Source: an uncultured Collinsella sp.
GTDB taxonomy: Bacteria; Actinomycetota; Coriobacteriia; Coriobacteriales; Coriobacteriaceae
NCBI GenBank assembly: GCA_900549345.1
Contig: UROC01000001.1
Span: forward strand, 47,929-111,928
DNA: 64,000 bases
Direction: 5' to 3'
The position numbers and the translations under genes are program-made. The notes under the pieces are model-generated. The model was not told the DNA's origin, ran no database searches, and was given only the letters and a program-made list of their open reading frames with translations. Below, one piece after another: positions 1 to 7,974 of this stretch; the stretch's first letter is position 1; each line of letters starts with the position of its first letter.

Positions 1-1381
1 GCGGAGGCGCAGCAGCCAGCACAATCTGGCCGCCCAGATGATCGCTCGCCTCGTAGACAGTCACGTCGTAGCCGCGCTTGGCCGCCACGCGCGCGGCCTC
101 CAGGCCGGCGATGCCGCCGCCCACCACGGCGATCTTCTTGTCGCCCTCGCCCGGCTTGATGGCGATGGTCGCCTCGTCACCGTTCTCGGCATTAAGCACG
201 CACGAGATGTACTTGCGGTTTTGAATCGCGTCGACGCAGCCCTTGTTGCAGTTGAGGCACTCGCGAATGGGTTCGCCCGTCGCGGCCTTCAGCGCAATGT
301 CGGGGTCGCACATGAGCGAGCGGCCATAGGCGATGATGTCGGCCGAGCCATCCTCCAAGATCTTCTCGCCCGCCTCGACCGAAACAACGCGGCCGACGGT
401 TGCCACCGGCACGGAGACCAGGGCCTTAACGCGCTCGGCCACAGGCAGCGTCCAGTTGTAGGGCATGGCGCCCATGGGCGGAATGGTGTCGCCCATGTTG
501 CCGGTGTGGTTTGCCTGCGCGACCTGGATCATATCGATACCGGCGCCCTCGAGCAGCTTGGCGAACTCGCAGGCCTCGTCGGGCAGCAAGCCGCCCTTGC
601 CGCGCGACGTGCCGTCGGGGTTCTCCATGATCACGGGGAGCTTGTACTCCACCATCAGCTCCGGCGCGGCCTCCTTAATGGCCGCGACGACCTCCAGCGC
701 ATAACGAACGCGGTTCTCGAACGAGCCACCGTACTCGTCCGTGCGCTTGTTGAGGATCGCGGAGCACAGCGAGCCCACCAGACGGTCGCCGTGGACCTCG
801 ATGGCGTCGATGCCAGCCTGCTGCGCGCGGGCGGCCGAGGCGGCGATGGCCTCTTTGATCTGGGTGAGCTGCTCTACGCTCGCCTCATTCACAAAGTGCT
901 GCATATCGTGGTGCAGCTTGGCGTAGGCCTGCTTGCGGATCTCGTTGGACTCGGCCATCTTGGCGGCGAAGGTCTCCTCGTCGCCGGCGGCCTTGGCCTC
1001 CTGCGCGGCCTTGGCGGCGGCCATGGAGCCCATGACCATGCGGCCGACGCCGGGCACGTCGTACTCGGGGTGGAACAGCTGCAGCGCGACCTTGGCGCCG
1101 TGCTTGTGGACGGCGTCGGCCAGGGCCTTAAACGTGGGGATCTGGGCGTCGGTTGCCAGCTTGGGCGTGGGGCTCGCGGTCATAACGGGAGCGACATCGC
1201 CGATGACGATGTAGCTCACGCCGCCACGGGCCAGGCGCTCGTAAAAAGCCAGGCTGCGCTCGCCGATGGAACCGTCGCGCTCCTCATAGCCGGTGGTCAG
1301 CGGCGGGAACATAATGCGGTTCTTGAGCTCAAGGGGGCCAACCGTAATGGGCTGGAGCAGCTTGGATGCAGGTGCGGTCAT
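1..1381 (-). CDS. FMN/4Fe-4S NADH:flavin oxidoreductase (Old Yellow Enzyme family), 3' end outside window
   Basis: About 460 residues are visible; the C-terminus lies beyond base 1. The first ~340 residues form the OYE-type FMN TIM barrel (N-terminal region SKLLQPITVGPLELKNRIMF, an EVHGD segment, an ATVGR strand). A cysteine cluster of the pattern CxxCxxxC then C (near LNCNKGCVD) binds a 4Fe-4S cluster. It is followed by a dinucleotide-binding GGGIAGLEAA motif that opens the FAD/NAD(P)H domain. This is the architecture of 2,4-dienoyl-CoA reductase and the bile-acid enzymes BaiCD/BaiH, so the role is NAD(P)H-dependent reduction of an unsaturated carbonyl. The substrate cannot be told from sequence. 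The family is usually 640-670 residues, so ~200 are missing here. Confidence 0.9.
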   Translation of the reverse strand, partial: MTAPASKLLQPITVGPLELKNRIMFPPLTTGYEERDGSIGERSLAFYERLARGGVSYIVIGDVAPVMTASPTPKLATDAQIPTFKALADAVHKHGAKVALQLFHPEYDVPGVGRMVMGSMAAAKAAQEAKAAGDEETFAAKMAESNEIRKQAYAKLHHDMQHFVNEASVEQLTQIKEAIAASAARAQQAGIDAIEVHGDRLVGSLCSAILNKRTDEYGGSFENRVRYALEVVAAIKEAAPELMVEYKLPVIMENPDGTSRGKGGLLPDEACEFAKLLEGAGIDMIQVAQANHTGNMGDTIPPMGAMPYNWTLPVAERVKALVSVPVATVGRVVSVEAGEKILEDGSADIIAYGRSLMCDPDIALKAATGEPIRECLNCNKGCVDAIQNRKYISCVLNAENGDEATIAIKPGEGDKKIAVVGGGIAGLEAARVAAKRGYDVTVYEASDHLGGQIVLAAAPP

Positions 1382-1522
1382 GGATATTCCTCTCTTGTAG
1401 GCGCGGCGGCGATGATGCCGCGTAGTTGTCTAAAGGATATGGCATGGGAGCACGGCGACGCAACGGAAATCGGCGGATAGCAGGTAGCGACAGGTGGATG
1501 GGGCGGGGCGGCCCGTCGGTTT

Positions 1523-1982
1523 GTCTCAATCTGTAACAGTAAGACCCTATTTTGCCGAGCAACTGTTACAGATCGAGACAAACCAAAACCGTCCCGGCGA
1601 AAAATCTCAATCTGTAACAGCTACAGGCCAAAAACGACCCTAGATGTTACAGATCGAGACATTCCTCTCGACCCATCCCTAACAATCTAGATCTGTAACA
1701 TCTGGACCCACTTTTGCCCCCTACCTGTTACAGATTGAGACAAACCAATCCCGTCTGCCGAAAGATCTAGATCTGTAACAGTTACTCGGCAAAATGGGCC
1801 CCAGATGTTACAAATCGAGACAAACGGGACCCGCCTGCAAGAAAATCTCAATCTGTAACAACAACTCGGCAAAATCCGTCCCTCGTGTTACAGATTTAGA
1901 CAAACGGAGACCGTCCTGCCGAAAGATCTCAATCTGTAACACCTAGCCGCCCAAATCGGGTCCACCTGTTACAGATCGAGAT
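1523..1982. repeat. Array of 12 alternating inverted 16-nt repeats, ~40-bp period
   Basis: The half-site TCTCAATCTGTAACA and its reverse complement (TGTTACAGATCGAGA) alternate in orientation. They start at about 1523, 1563, 1605, 1645, 1686, 1725, 1766, 1806, 1846, 1886, 1927 and 1967, so the step is 39-42 bp. Each +/- pair can fold into a 15-17 bp hairpin, giving six hairpins at ~80 bp spacing. The intervening ~24-nt segments are not unique. Several share a weak CTCGGCAAAAT / GGGNCC consensus, sometimes inverted, and the linkers share CCGTCCTGCCGAAA. The array fills the gap between the oxidoreductase promoter side and tRNA-fMet. A second, four-half-site copy lies at 26372-26508. Confidence 0.95.
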
Positions 1983-2031
1983 TATGTTTGAGAGGCTGGA
2001 AATTGGACTGAGAAAACAGTCCCGGAATAAC

Positions 2032-2061
2032 AAAAAAGCTCGCCGGCCAGGCCGACGAGCT
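2032..2061 (-). terminator. Intrinsic terminator of tRNA-fMet
   Basis: An 11-bp stem (AGCTCGCCGGC with GCCGACGAGCT, one mismatch) has a 3-nt loop. On the minus strand it is followed by a run of six T, ten bases after the tRNA 3' end. Confidence 0.85.
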
Positions 2062-2070
2062 GCAAGTTCT

Positions 2071-2147
2071 TGGTCGCGGGGGCAGGATTTGAACCTACGA
2101 CCTCCGGGTTATGAGCCCGGCGAGCTACCAGACTGCTCCACCCCGCA
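2071..2147 (-). tRNA. Initiator tRNA-fMet (CAU), CCA encoded
   Basis: Read on the minus strand this folds as a 77-nt tRNA with anticodon CAU. Three consecutive G:C pairs in the anticodon stem (GGG-CUCAUAA-CCC) and an A11:U24 pair in the D stem are initiator hallmarks. The first acceptor position is a weak U1-G72 in place of the C1-A72 mismatch of E. coli, and this still leaves the end unpaired enough for formylation. The CCA end is encoded. A terminator follows directly. Confidence 0.95.
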
Positions 2148-2344
2148 ATGTCTGGGCGCCTCATGTGCGCAAGAAAGAATATTACGCGGGAGTTCGGTAA
2201 GCGGCAAGGAAAATCTCGTAGAGCATAATTCCTTCATATTTAGAACTCCTCAGCCCCTATCACCGTGAACGAATCGCAGCCGAGCGCCGCCGGCGGCGCG
2301 TATACAATGGTGCGCGTCCTTTTACGCCGACACCTGGAGTAGAC

Positions 2345-3118
2345 ATGCTGCTCGCTATCGATATGGGAAACACGCAGACGGCCATGGGCCTGTTTGACGG
2401 AGACGAGCTGGTGCAGTCGTGGCGCATGCCCACCGACCGCTCCTATACCGCCGACGAGATCCACGTGCGCCTGATGGGCTTCTTTAAGATGTACGACCTC
2501 TCGCTCGGCGCGGTCGACGCGATCGCCTTTGCCGGCGTGGTGCCGCAGCTCTCGCGCGAGTGGCACGCCGTGGCCAACCGCATCGCGGCAGACGCCATCG
2601 TCATTGGGCAGCAGACGGCGGCCGTGACCAAGCTGCGGGCGGCGCGTCCCCAGGCCGTTGGTGCCGACCGCATCGCCAACGCCGTCGCTGCCGAGACCTT
2701 CTACGGCGCTCCGGCGATCGTGGTGGACTTTGGCACCGCAACCAATATCGACGTTATCGACGAGGACGGCTATTACATTGGCGGAGCGATTGCGCCGGGC
2801 ATCCGCATTTCGATGGACGCGCTCGCCGCCCGAGCCGCCAAGCTCGCTAGCGTTCCGCTCGAGGCGCCCGAGCACGCCATCGGCCGCGATACCGAGGAGT
2901 GCATCAAGGTCGGCGCCGTAACGGGCGCCGCCGCCATGGCCGAGGGCCTGGTCGCGCGCATGAAGCGCGAGCTGGGGCGCGAGGACGCCACCGTTATCGC
3001 CACGGGCGGCCTCGCCAGCATCGTCGCCGATTCGACTGATGCCTTCGACATAGTCGACGGCCAGCTCACCATCAAAGGCATCTGCGAAATCTACCGCCGC
3101 ATGCAGAAGCTGGGGTAA
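2345..3118 (+). CDS. coaX: Type III pantothenate kinase
   Basis: This enzyme phosphorylates pantothenate, the first step of coenzyme A synthesis, in the cytoplasm. The 257-residue length is standard. The N-terminal DMGNTQTAMG phosphate loop, the GADRIANAVAA segment, the DFGTATNIDVID strand with its catalytic aspartate, and the GGAIAPGI motif are all intact and are diagnostic of the CoaX (ASKHA-fold) family. A GGAG ribosome site lies ~6 bases before the ATG. The gene stands alone between tRNA-fMet and the ATPase cassette. Type III kinases are not feedback-inhibited by CoA, which is family knowledge. Confidence 0.96.
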   Translation: MLLAIDMGNTQTAMGLFDGDELVQSWRMPTDRSYTADEIHVRLMGFFKMYDLSLGAVDAIAFAGVVPQLSREWHAVANRIAADAIVIGQQTAAVTKLRAARPQAVGADRIANAVAAETFYGAPAIVVDFGTATNIDVIDEDGYYIGGAIAPGIRISMDALAARAAKLASVPLEAPEHAIGRDTEECIKVGAVTGAAAMAEGLVARMKRELGREDATVIATGGLASIVADSTDAFDIVDGQLTIKGICEIYRRMQKLG

Positions 3119-3163
3119 GGCGGGGTTTAAGTCGAGCGCGAGCGGCGAACTAGGCAACGCATC

Positions 3164-3212
3164 GGTCCTATTCCTCAAAATCGAAATTTTTTCGATTTTG
3201 AGGAATAGGACC
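3164..3212. repeat. Perfect 23-bp-stem hairpin, right flank of ATPase cassette
   Basis: GGTCCTATTCCTCAAAATCG and its complement form a 23-bp perfect stem with a 3-nt TTT loop. It begins six bases beyond the ATPase stop codon. It is not followed by a T tract on the minus strand, so it is a poor intrinsic terminator for that gene. Nineteen bases (CTATTCCTCAAAATCGAAA) recur exactly at 4441-4459 on the other side of the gene. Confidence 0.9.
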
Positions 3213-3217
3213 TTTTG

Positions 3218-4414
3218 CTAAGCCTCGCCGCACAACCACCTCGCCAGGTCCACGATCTGCACCCCATCGCGATCCGTGGCCTCGTGATGCGTGCGAGCAA
3301 GAATCATCTTGGGATACGCATCGCCAATGCTCAGCAGTGGCGAAATCTCGCGTTCAAACGTCTTATCCGAGCTAATGTCGTCGCTCACCTGGATATAGAG
3401 CTTCTCGCTCCGTTTGATTGCTACAAAGTCTATTTCCTTTTTATAGAGCACGCCGACGTATACCTCGTATCCGCGCCGCAGCAGCTCGATGGCCACCATG
3501 TTCTCGTATACGCGCCCCCAATCCATATCACGTGTACCAAGCAGTGCGTATTTGAACGCGTGGTCTGCCAGGTAATACTTCTCGCCGCTCTTAAGGCATT
3601 TTTTGCCGCGAATGTCGTACCGACGAACTTTATAGAAGGCAAACGCATCGCACAGGTACCCCATGTACGCACCGACCGTTTTGTTCGTTATCTTTAGCCC
3701 ATCTGCGTTCAAAACATCCGTAATGTTGCGTGCCGACGTTATGTTGGAGACGTTGTCCATCATGTAATCGGCAATGCGCAGCAGTGCCGATTCGTTTCTC
3801 ACGTTATGCCGCTGCACGATATCCCTCACGATGAGCGTTTTGAAGACATTGGAGAGATATTGGTAGCGCTGCTCCTGCAGTGGATAAGGGTAAGAGCCGG
3901 ACATACCGCCGGTTCTCGCGTACCCATCGAAGTCGCGATCGACCTCGCCCTCGTCACTATAGAAGCGATACTCCTCAAACGAGAATGGGAAAACCTCGAT
4001 CTCGAACGTACGCCCCGTAAAGAGCGTCGACAGATCGCTCGACAGCAAAAAGGCGTTCGATCCGGTGATGAAGATGTCGTACTGCTCGGATGCATGGAGG
4101 CTGTTGATCGCGCGTTCAAAGCCGTCGCACATCTGAACCTCGTCGATAAGCAGGAAGTTTTGCTTGTCGGACACTCGATGCTCTTTCACATAGGCGAGCA
4201 GGGCATGATATTCGAGCAGGCCCTCGAACTCGTCGAGGTTGTAATTGATATGGATGACATTCGAATTGGACAGATTTGCCTCCACGTAATCGCGGAGGGC
4301 CTCGAGCAATTTTGACTTACCGCTACGGCGAATGCCCGTTATGACCTTGATGTCCGGTACGCCAATAAGGCTCGTCAACGTGTCCATATATGACGTTCTA
4401 TTGATGAGTTTCAT
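3218..4414 (-). CDS. AAA-family ATPase with DUF4143 C-terminal domain
   Basis: 398 residues. The N-terminal AAA_14 domain has a Walker A (GIRRSGKSKLL, residues ~28-38) and a Walker B (FLLIDEVQ, ~100). An arginine-rich DUF4143 region follows. Its end (EIDFVAI... IQVS) matches the PD-(D/E)XK-like core of this family, but the usual E-x-K is replaced by Q-V-S, so nuclease activity is doubtful. Members are widespread, often multicopy, and their role is unknown; some are discussed as mobile or defence-linked. The gene has its own flanking matched hairpins (3164-3212 and 4441-4481) and no functional link to its neighbours, which suggests an inserted cassette. Confidence 0.9.
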   Translation of the reverse strand: MKLINRTSYMDTLTSLIGVPDIKVITGIRRSGKSKLLEALRDYVEANLSNSNVIHINYNLDEFEGLLEYHALLAYVKEHRVSDKQNFLLIDEVQMCDGFERAINSLHASEQYDIFITGSNAFLLSSDLSTLFTGRTFEIEVFPFSFEEYRFYSDEGEVDRDFDGYARTGGMSGSYPYPLQEQRYQYLSNVFKTLIVRDIVQRHNVRNESALLRIADYMMDNVSNITSARNITDVLNADGLKITNKTVGAYMGYLCDAFAFYKVRRYDIRGKKCLKSGEKYYLADHAFKYALLGTRDMDWGRVYENMVAIELLRRGYEVYVGVLYKKEIDFVAIKRSEKLYIQVSDDISSDKTFEREISPLLSIGDAYPKMILARTHHEATDRDGVQIVDLARWLCGEA

Positions 4415-4440
4415 TGGTGCCTCCCTGCGGTCTTCTATCG

Positions 4441-4481
4441 CTATTCCTCAAAATCGAAAGATTTTCAGTTTTGAGGAATAG
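4441..4481. repeat. Hairpin, left flank of ATPase cassette
   Basis: CTATTCCTCAAAA pairs with TTTTGAGGAATAG, and the pairing continues with mismatches toward the loop. It lies 27 bp upstream of the ATPase start and shares 19 identical bases with the hairpin at 3164-3212. Confidence 0.88.
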
Positions 4482-4509
4482 AATCGCGATGCCACCCTGT
4501 AGTCGCGTA

Positions 4510-4542
4510 AAGACCCTCCCCGTCACAGCCGAGGAGGGTCTT
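4510..4542 (-). terminator. Hairpin terminator of the folP-folK / ligase-like operon
   Basis: GACCCTCC and GGAGGGTC arms enclose a ~13-nt loop, 37 bp after the ligase-like stop codon. The T run is short on the minus strand (TTT), so efficiency is uncertain. Confidence 0.6.
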
Positions 4543-4578
4543 GTTGCCATCGTTATCTTTGAGTGCGGGCGCCTCGCG

Positions 4579-5280
4579 CTACAGACCGCGAATGCGCACG
4601 GCCTCGGGCGGAAACTCTTGCTCGCTGGCGTCGGTCTTAATGGTCGCGCGGCCCCAGATGTCCAGGCCCGCAAACACGCCGACCGCGAGCGGCAGGCCGT
4701 TGGGCGACACCGCCGCGACCTGACGACCCAGCAGCGGCACCATATCGAAGTACTCACCCAGCACCGGGGCCAGCGGGCCGCCAGCGCCCTGCGGCGTGTT
4801 GGCGGCAACCGCCCAGGCGTCCACGCGAGCGAGCACCGCCGCGGCCAGTGCCTCGACCAGTACCTCATCGCCCATATCCACGCCGAGCTCGCCCAGCGCC
4901 GCACGCTCAACATCCACCGTCACCGCGGCAAACATGCCCGCGGCACCGGCACCGCCGTTGACGGCGACGCGCGCGAGCGACGTCTCAAACGCAGGCGCGC
5001 CGCACACGATGTCACTCGGCCACTGGATGCCCACTTTGCCGGCAAGCCCCAGGCCCGGCGTTGCGGCCGTGCCCGCGAGCGCGTCCATCATGCCCATTGC
5101 AGCTACAAATGGCAGGCCGTGGAAGGCGTGCATGTTCACATCGGGGCGCACGACCAGCGAAAACGTCAGCGATGCATCGCCCGCGCTCCACGCGCACCAG
5201 CCCGCGGACGCACCCTCGCGGCCCGCGTCACGCGCCGCGTCGAGCTCGGTACCGGCGGCTACAGCGTTCATCTCGATCAT
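4579..5280 (-). CDS. Biotin-protein ligase-like protein, probably catalytically degenerate
   Basis: 233 residues, beginning at the base next to the folP-folK stop, so translation is probably coupled. The layout follows the BirA/LplA catalytic fold: a FSLVVRPD strand, a helix like the LPFVAAMGMMDAL segment, then a WPSDIV motif matching the KWPNDI of ligases. The glycine-rich biotinyl-AMP loop (GRGRxGR) and the lysine of KLAG are absent; the latter position reads APAFETSLA. It therefore has the fold but lacks key adenylation residues. A regulatory or lost function is more likely than true ligation. An alternative is an unrelated Coriobacteriia protein that happens to share the motif order. Confidence 0.6.
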   Translation of the reverse strand: MIEMNAVAAGTELDAARDAGREGASAGWCAWSAGDASLTFSLVVRPDVNMHAFHGLPFVAAMGMMDALAGTAATPGLGLAGKVGIQWPSDIVCGAPAFETSLARVAVNGGAGAAGMFAAVTVDVERAALGELGVDMGDEVLVEALAAAVLARVDAWAVAANTPQGAGGPLAPVLGEYFDMVPLLGRQVAAVSPNGLPLAVGVFAGLDIWGRATIKTDASEQEFPPEAVRIRGL

Positions 5281-7014
5281 CTACATACGCCCCAATTCGC
5301 CCACGATATGGCCCACGCGGTCCTCGGGCTCCTTGACCTCGACGCCGTTGTAGCGGAAGAACCGCGCCGGATCGTGCATCAGATCCTCGAGCGGCACCAG
5401 CACAAAGTCGCGCTCGCCGATCAGCGGATGCGGCAGGCGCAGCTTCTTGCCGCCGTGGGTCTCGCCGTCCATCCACAGCAGGTCCAGATCGATGGTGCGC
5501 GGGCCGTTGACCTTGGCCTTCTTGGAACGGTCGCGGCCCAGCTCGGCCTCGATCTTCATGAGCTCGTCAAGCAGCACCAGCGGAGCCAGCTCGGTCTTGA
5601 TCTCGATGACGGCGTTGGCAAACGCGTCCTGGCGCGTCTCGTAGGCCGGCTCGCTCTCGTAGATGCGCGAGCAGTTGGACACACAGGTGAGCGGGATCTC
5701 GGCAATCATGTCGCGCGCAGCGCGGATGTTGTCGCAGCGATGCCCCAGGTTGGAACCCACGGCCACAAACGTGCGGCGCGGCTGCGGCTTGGCAACGGCC
5801 CAGTAACCGTTCAGGAACTGCGCAAAGCCAGTGACGTCGTGCACGCGCACGATGTTTGCACCGGCCTGGATAGCGCCCAGGCACACACCAAACGTGGCGG
5901 CATCGCGCGCGGCGGCATCGGTCACGCCCGAGACGGCGCCCACAAAGCGCTTGCGCGACACGGCGCACATGAGCGGATAGCCCAGCGACGCCATCTTGGC
6001 GGTCTCGCGCTGGATGACGATGTCTTCGTTGGCCGTCTTGCCAAAGCCTGGGCCGGGATCGATGCAGATACGGTCGCGCGACACGCCGGCATGGATGAGC
6101 GTGCGGGCCTGGTCGGACAGAAAGCCCATGACGCGGCGCATGATGGGCGCAGAATCGGGCAGGGTAAAGCGGCGGAGCTGCGAGGTGGGCACGTAGGCTT
6201 CCTCACGGCGGGCACTGCGGCGCATCATGGCGGCCAGGTGGTCGCTGGGCTCTGGTGCGGCTTCGGTAGCGGCGGGCACGGTCTCGGGCGCAGCGGCGGC
6301 AGGGGCAGCCTGCTCGGCAGTCGGCGTCTCTGGCTCGTCAACAGGCTCGGGCGCGGGCTCCGGTTCGCCAAACGGCAGCGAGGGCTGTACCACACCGCCC
6401 GGAAGCTTGGCCTCAACCTTGGACTCGCCCAGCAACTTGCCGCGACGGCGACGGGCCGGCTTCTCGGCCTCGCGCGCGGCCTCGGCAGCCGCTTCGCGTG
6501 CCTTCTCGGCGACAAACGCCGCAGCCGAGGTATCGAGCTGCACCGTCGCGTGCGTGCGTGCGGGTACGGCGACCTCGCCGGCGTGCATTACGATGACGCC
6601 GCAGGTGCTCGTCTTAACGAACTCGACCATCTTGGGGTCGGTGAAGCCGGTCACGTCGTTGACAATCGAGGCGCCGCAGCGCACGGCCGCCTTGGCAACC
6701 GCCACATGACGCGTATCGATCGAGACGATGGCCCCCTCTTTGGCGAGCGCGCGTACGACGGGCAGCACGCGACGCGCCTCCTCGTCGGGGTTGACCGGGG
6801 TAAAGCCGGGGCGCGTGGACTCGCCGCCCACGTCGATGATGTCGGCGCCGGCGTCGAGCATCGCCAGGCCGTACTCGATAGCTGCGTCCGCATCGAAGTG
6901 CTCCCCGCCATCGCTAAACGAATCGGGCGTCACATTGAGGACGCCCATGATGCGCGGACGGTCAAAGCTGAGCTCGTACTTTCCGCACCGCCATGTCTTG
7001 CTGTCGTTCGCCAT
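5281..7014 (-). CDS. folP-folK: Dihydropteroate synthase / HPPK fusion with a long Ala-Pro-Glu insert
   Basis: 577 residues. The FolP part starts with PRIMGVLNVTPDSFSDGG (pterin/metal site) and has GGESTRPGF, VSIDTRH, NDVTGF and later DPGPGFGKT and SRKRF. FolK starts near residue 411 (FVAVGSNLGHR) and carries the GPRTIDLDLLW signature. The two parts make consecutive folate-pathway reactions: HPPK pyrophosphorylates hydroxymethyl-dihydropterin and DHPS joins it to p-aminobenzoate. Residues ~158-275 are a low-complexity A/P/E-rich insert that splits the synthase domain after the VIVMH strand. The start was chosen at MANDSK, six bases after a perfect AGGAGG. The ligase-like gene follows without a gap. 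Confidence 0.95.
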   Translation of the reverse strand: MANDSKTWRCGKYELSFDRPRIMGVLNVTPDSFSDGGEHFDADAAIEYGLAMLDAGADIIDVGGESTRPGFTPVNPDEEARRVLPVVRALAKEGAIVSIDTRHVAVAKAAVRCGASIVNDVTGFTDPKMVEFVKTSTCGVIVMHAGEVAVPARTHATVQLDTSAAAFVAEKAREAAAEAAREAEKPARRRRGKLLGESKVEAKLPGGVVQPSLPFGEPEPAPEPVDEPETPTAEQAAPAAAAPETVPAATEAAPEPSDHLAAMMRRSARREEAYVPTSQLRRFTLPDSAPIMRRVMGFLSDQARTLIHAGVSRDRICIDPGPGFGKTANEDIVIQRETAKMASLGYPLMCAVSRKRFVGAVSGVTDAAARDAATFGVCLGAIQAGANIVRVHDVTGFAQFLNGYWAVAKPQPRRTFVAVGSNLGHRCDNIRAARDMIAEIPLTCVSNCSRIYESEPAYETRQDAFANAVIEIKTELAPLVLLDELMKIEAELGRDRSKKAKVNGPRTIDLDLLWMDGETHGGKKLRLPHPLIGERDFVLVPLEDLMHDPARFFRYNGVEVKEPEDRVGHIVGELGRM

Positions 7015-7108
7015 GAACATCCTCCTAAAATGCCCACGCCGCCGCGCTCGGGCGCTGGCGGCGGGGTCGCTTTGCAATCAGTCTTTCTATTGTATCCGCG
7101 CGCGCGGG

Positions 7109-7861
7109 CTAGAACGCAAACGCGGCCGCGATGTCGCAAGAAATCAGCAGGTCGGCATTTGCATCCTGGTCGGTGGGCGCCAAATTGCAAATGGCCAGCG
7201 TATCGCCAGTAAAGTAACGCGTAAGGCCCGCCGCCGGATACACTACGAGCGAGGTCCCACCCACAATAAGGGCATCGGCCGCGGCGATAGCGGCAACGGC
7301 ACCGGTGAGCACGCGCTCGTCGAGTGGTTCCTCGTAGAGCACCACATCGGGCTTGATGCGCCCGCCGCACGCGGGGCACACGGGCACGCCCGCGGCACCC
7401 TCGTGCTCGCGCGCGCAAATCCATTCGGCGCTGTAGACCGCGCCGCACGACTGGCAAATGTTGCGATGGACCGATCCGTGCAGCTCAAACACACGCTGCG
7501 AGCCCGCCATCTGATGCAAGCCGTCGATGTTTTGCGTCACCACGGCGTCGAGCTTGCCGGCACGCTCCAGCTCGGCCAGCTTGGTGTGACAGCGGTTGGG
7601 CTTAGCGTTAAGCGCGATCATCTTGGTGCGGTAGAAGTCGAAAAACTCCGCCGGATGCGCCTCGTAAAAGCTGTGCGAGAGCATAGTCTCGGGCGGATAG
7701 GAAAACCGCTGGTGATACAGACCGTCCACGCTGCGGAAATCGGGAATGCCGCTTGCCGTGGAAACGCCCGCGCCGCCAAAGAAGACCACGTGGCTATGGG
7801 TTTCGAACAGCTCCGCCAGCGCGGCGGAGGCCTGTTTGGAGTCCGATATTGCCTGCGTCAT
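7109..7861 (-). CDS. cobB: SIR2-family NAD-dependent protein deacylase
   Basis: 250 residues. The NAD-binding GGAGVSTASGIPDFRS motif, the TQNIDGLH catalytic block with its histidine in ELHGSV, and a Cys4 zinc site (CQSCG ... CPACGG) are all present, as in class III (SirTM-like to SIR2) deacylases. It removes acyl groups from lysines and consumes NAD. A GGAGG site six bases before MTQAIS fixes the start. It is probably a separate unit from folP-folK, as 94 bp separate them. Confidence 0.94.
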   Translation of the reverse strand: MTQAISDSKQASAALAELFETHSHVVFFGGAGVSTASGIPDFRSVDGLYHQRFSYPPETMLSHSFYEAHPAEFFDFYRTKMIALNAKPNRCHTKLAELERAGKLDAVVTQNIDGLHQMAGSQRVFELHGSVHRNICQSCGAVYSAEWICAREHEGAAGVPVCPACGGRIKPDVVLYEEPLDERVLTGAVAAIAAADALIVGGTSLVVYPAAGLTRYFTGDTLAICNLAPTDQDANADLLISCDIAAAFAF

Positions 7862-7974
7862 ATATGTCCTCCGTCCGTGTCTCCGGGACGGCGGCGTTCG
7901 CACTATCACTCGCGGACTCCGCCCCGCTCTTGTTGCGTTAATCTTAAGCCTGCCAACCCCGTTGAAAGGACACC

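Noticed and set aside
38..1480. 480-codon plus-strand frame
   Set aside because: Shadow of the flavin oxidoreductase, which has FMN, 4Fe-4S and FAD motifs.
1523..1982. CRISPR array
   Set aside because: Repeats alternate in orientation, the spacers share a consensus, and no cas genes are present; direct repeats would be needed.
3164..3212. Intrinsic terminator of the ATPase gene
   Set aside because: The stem is long but no T tract follows on the minus strand; it is treated as a repeat.
4414..7212. 932-codon open frame opposite folP-folK
   Set aside because: It is a low-complexity shadow (Arg/His/Gly-rich) of the real minus-strand genes, as expected in high-GC DNA.
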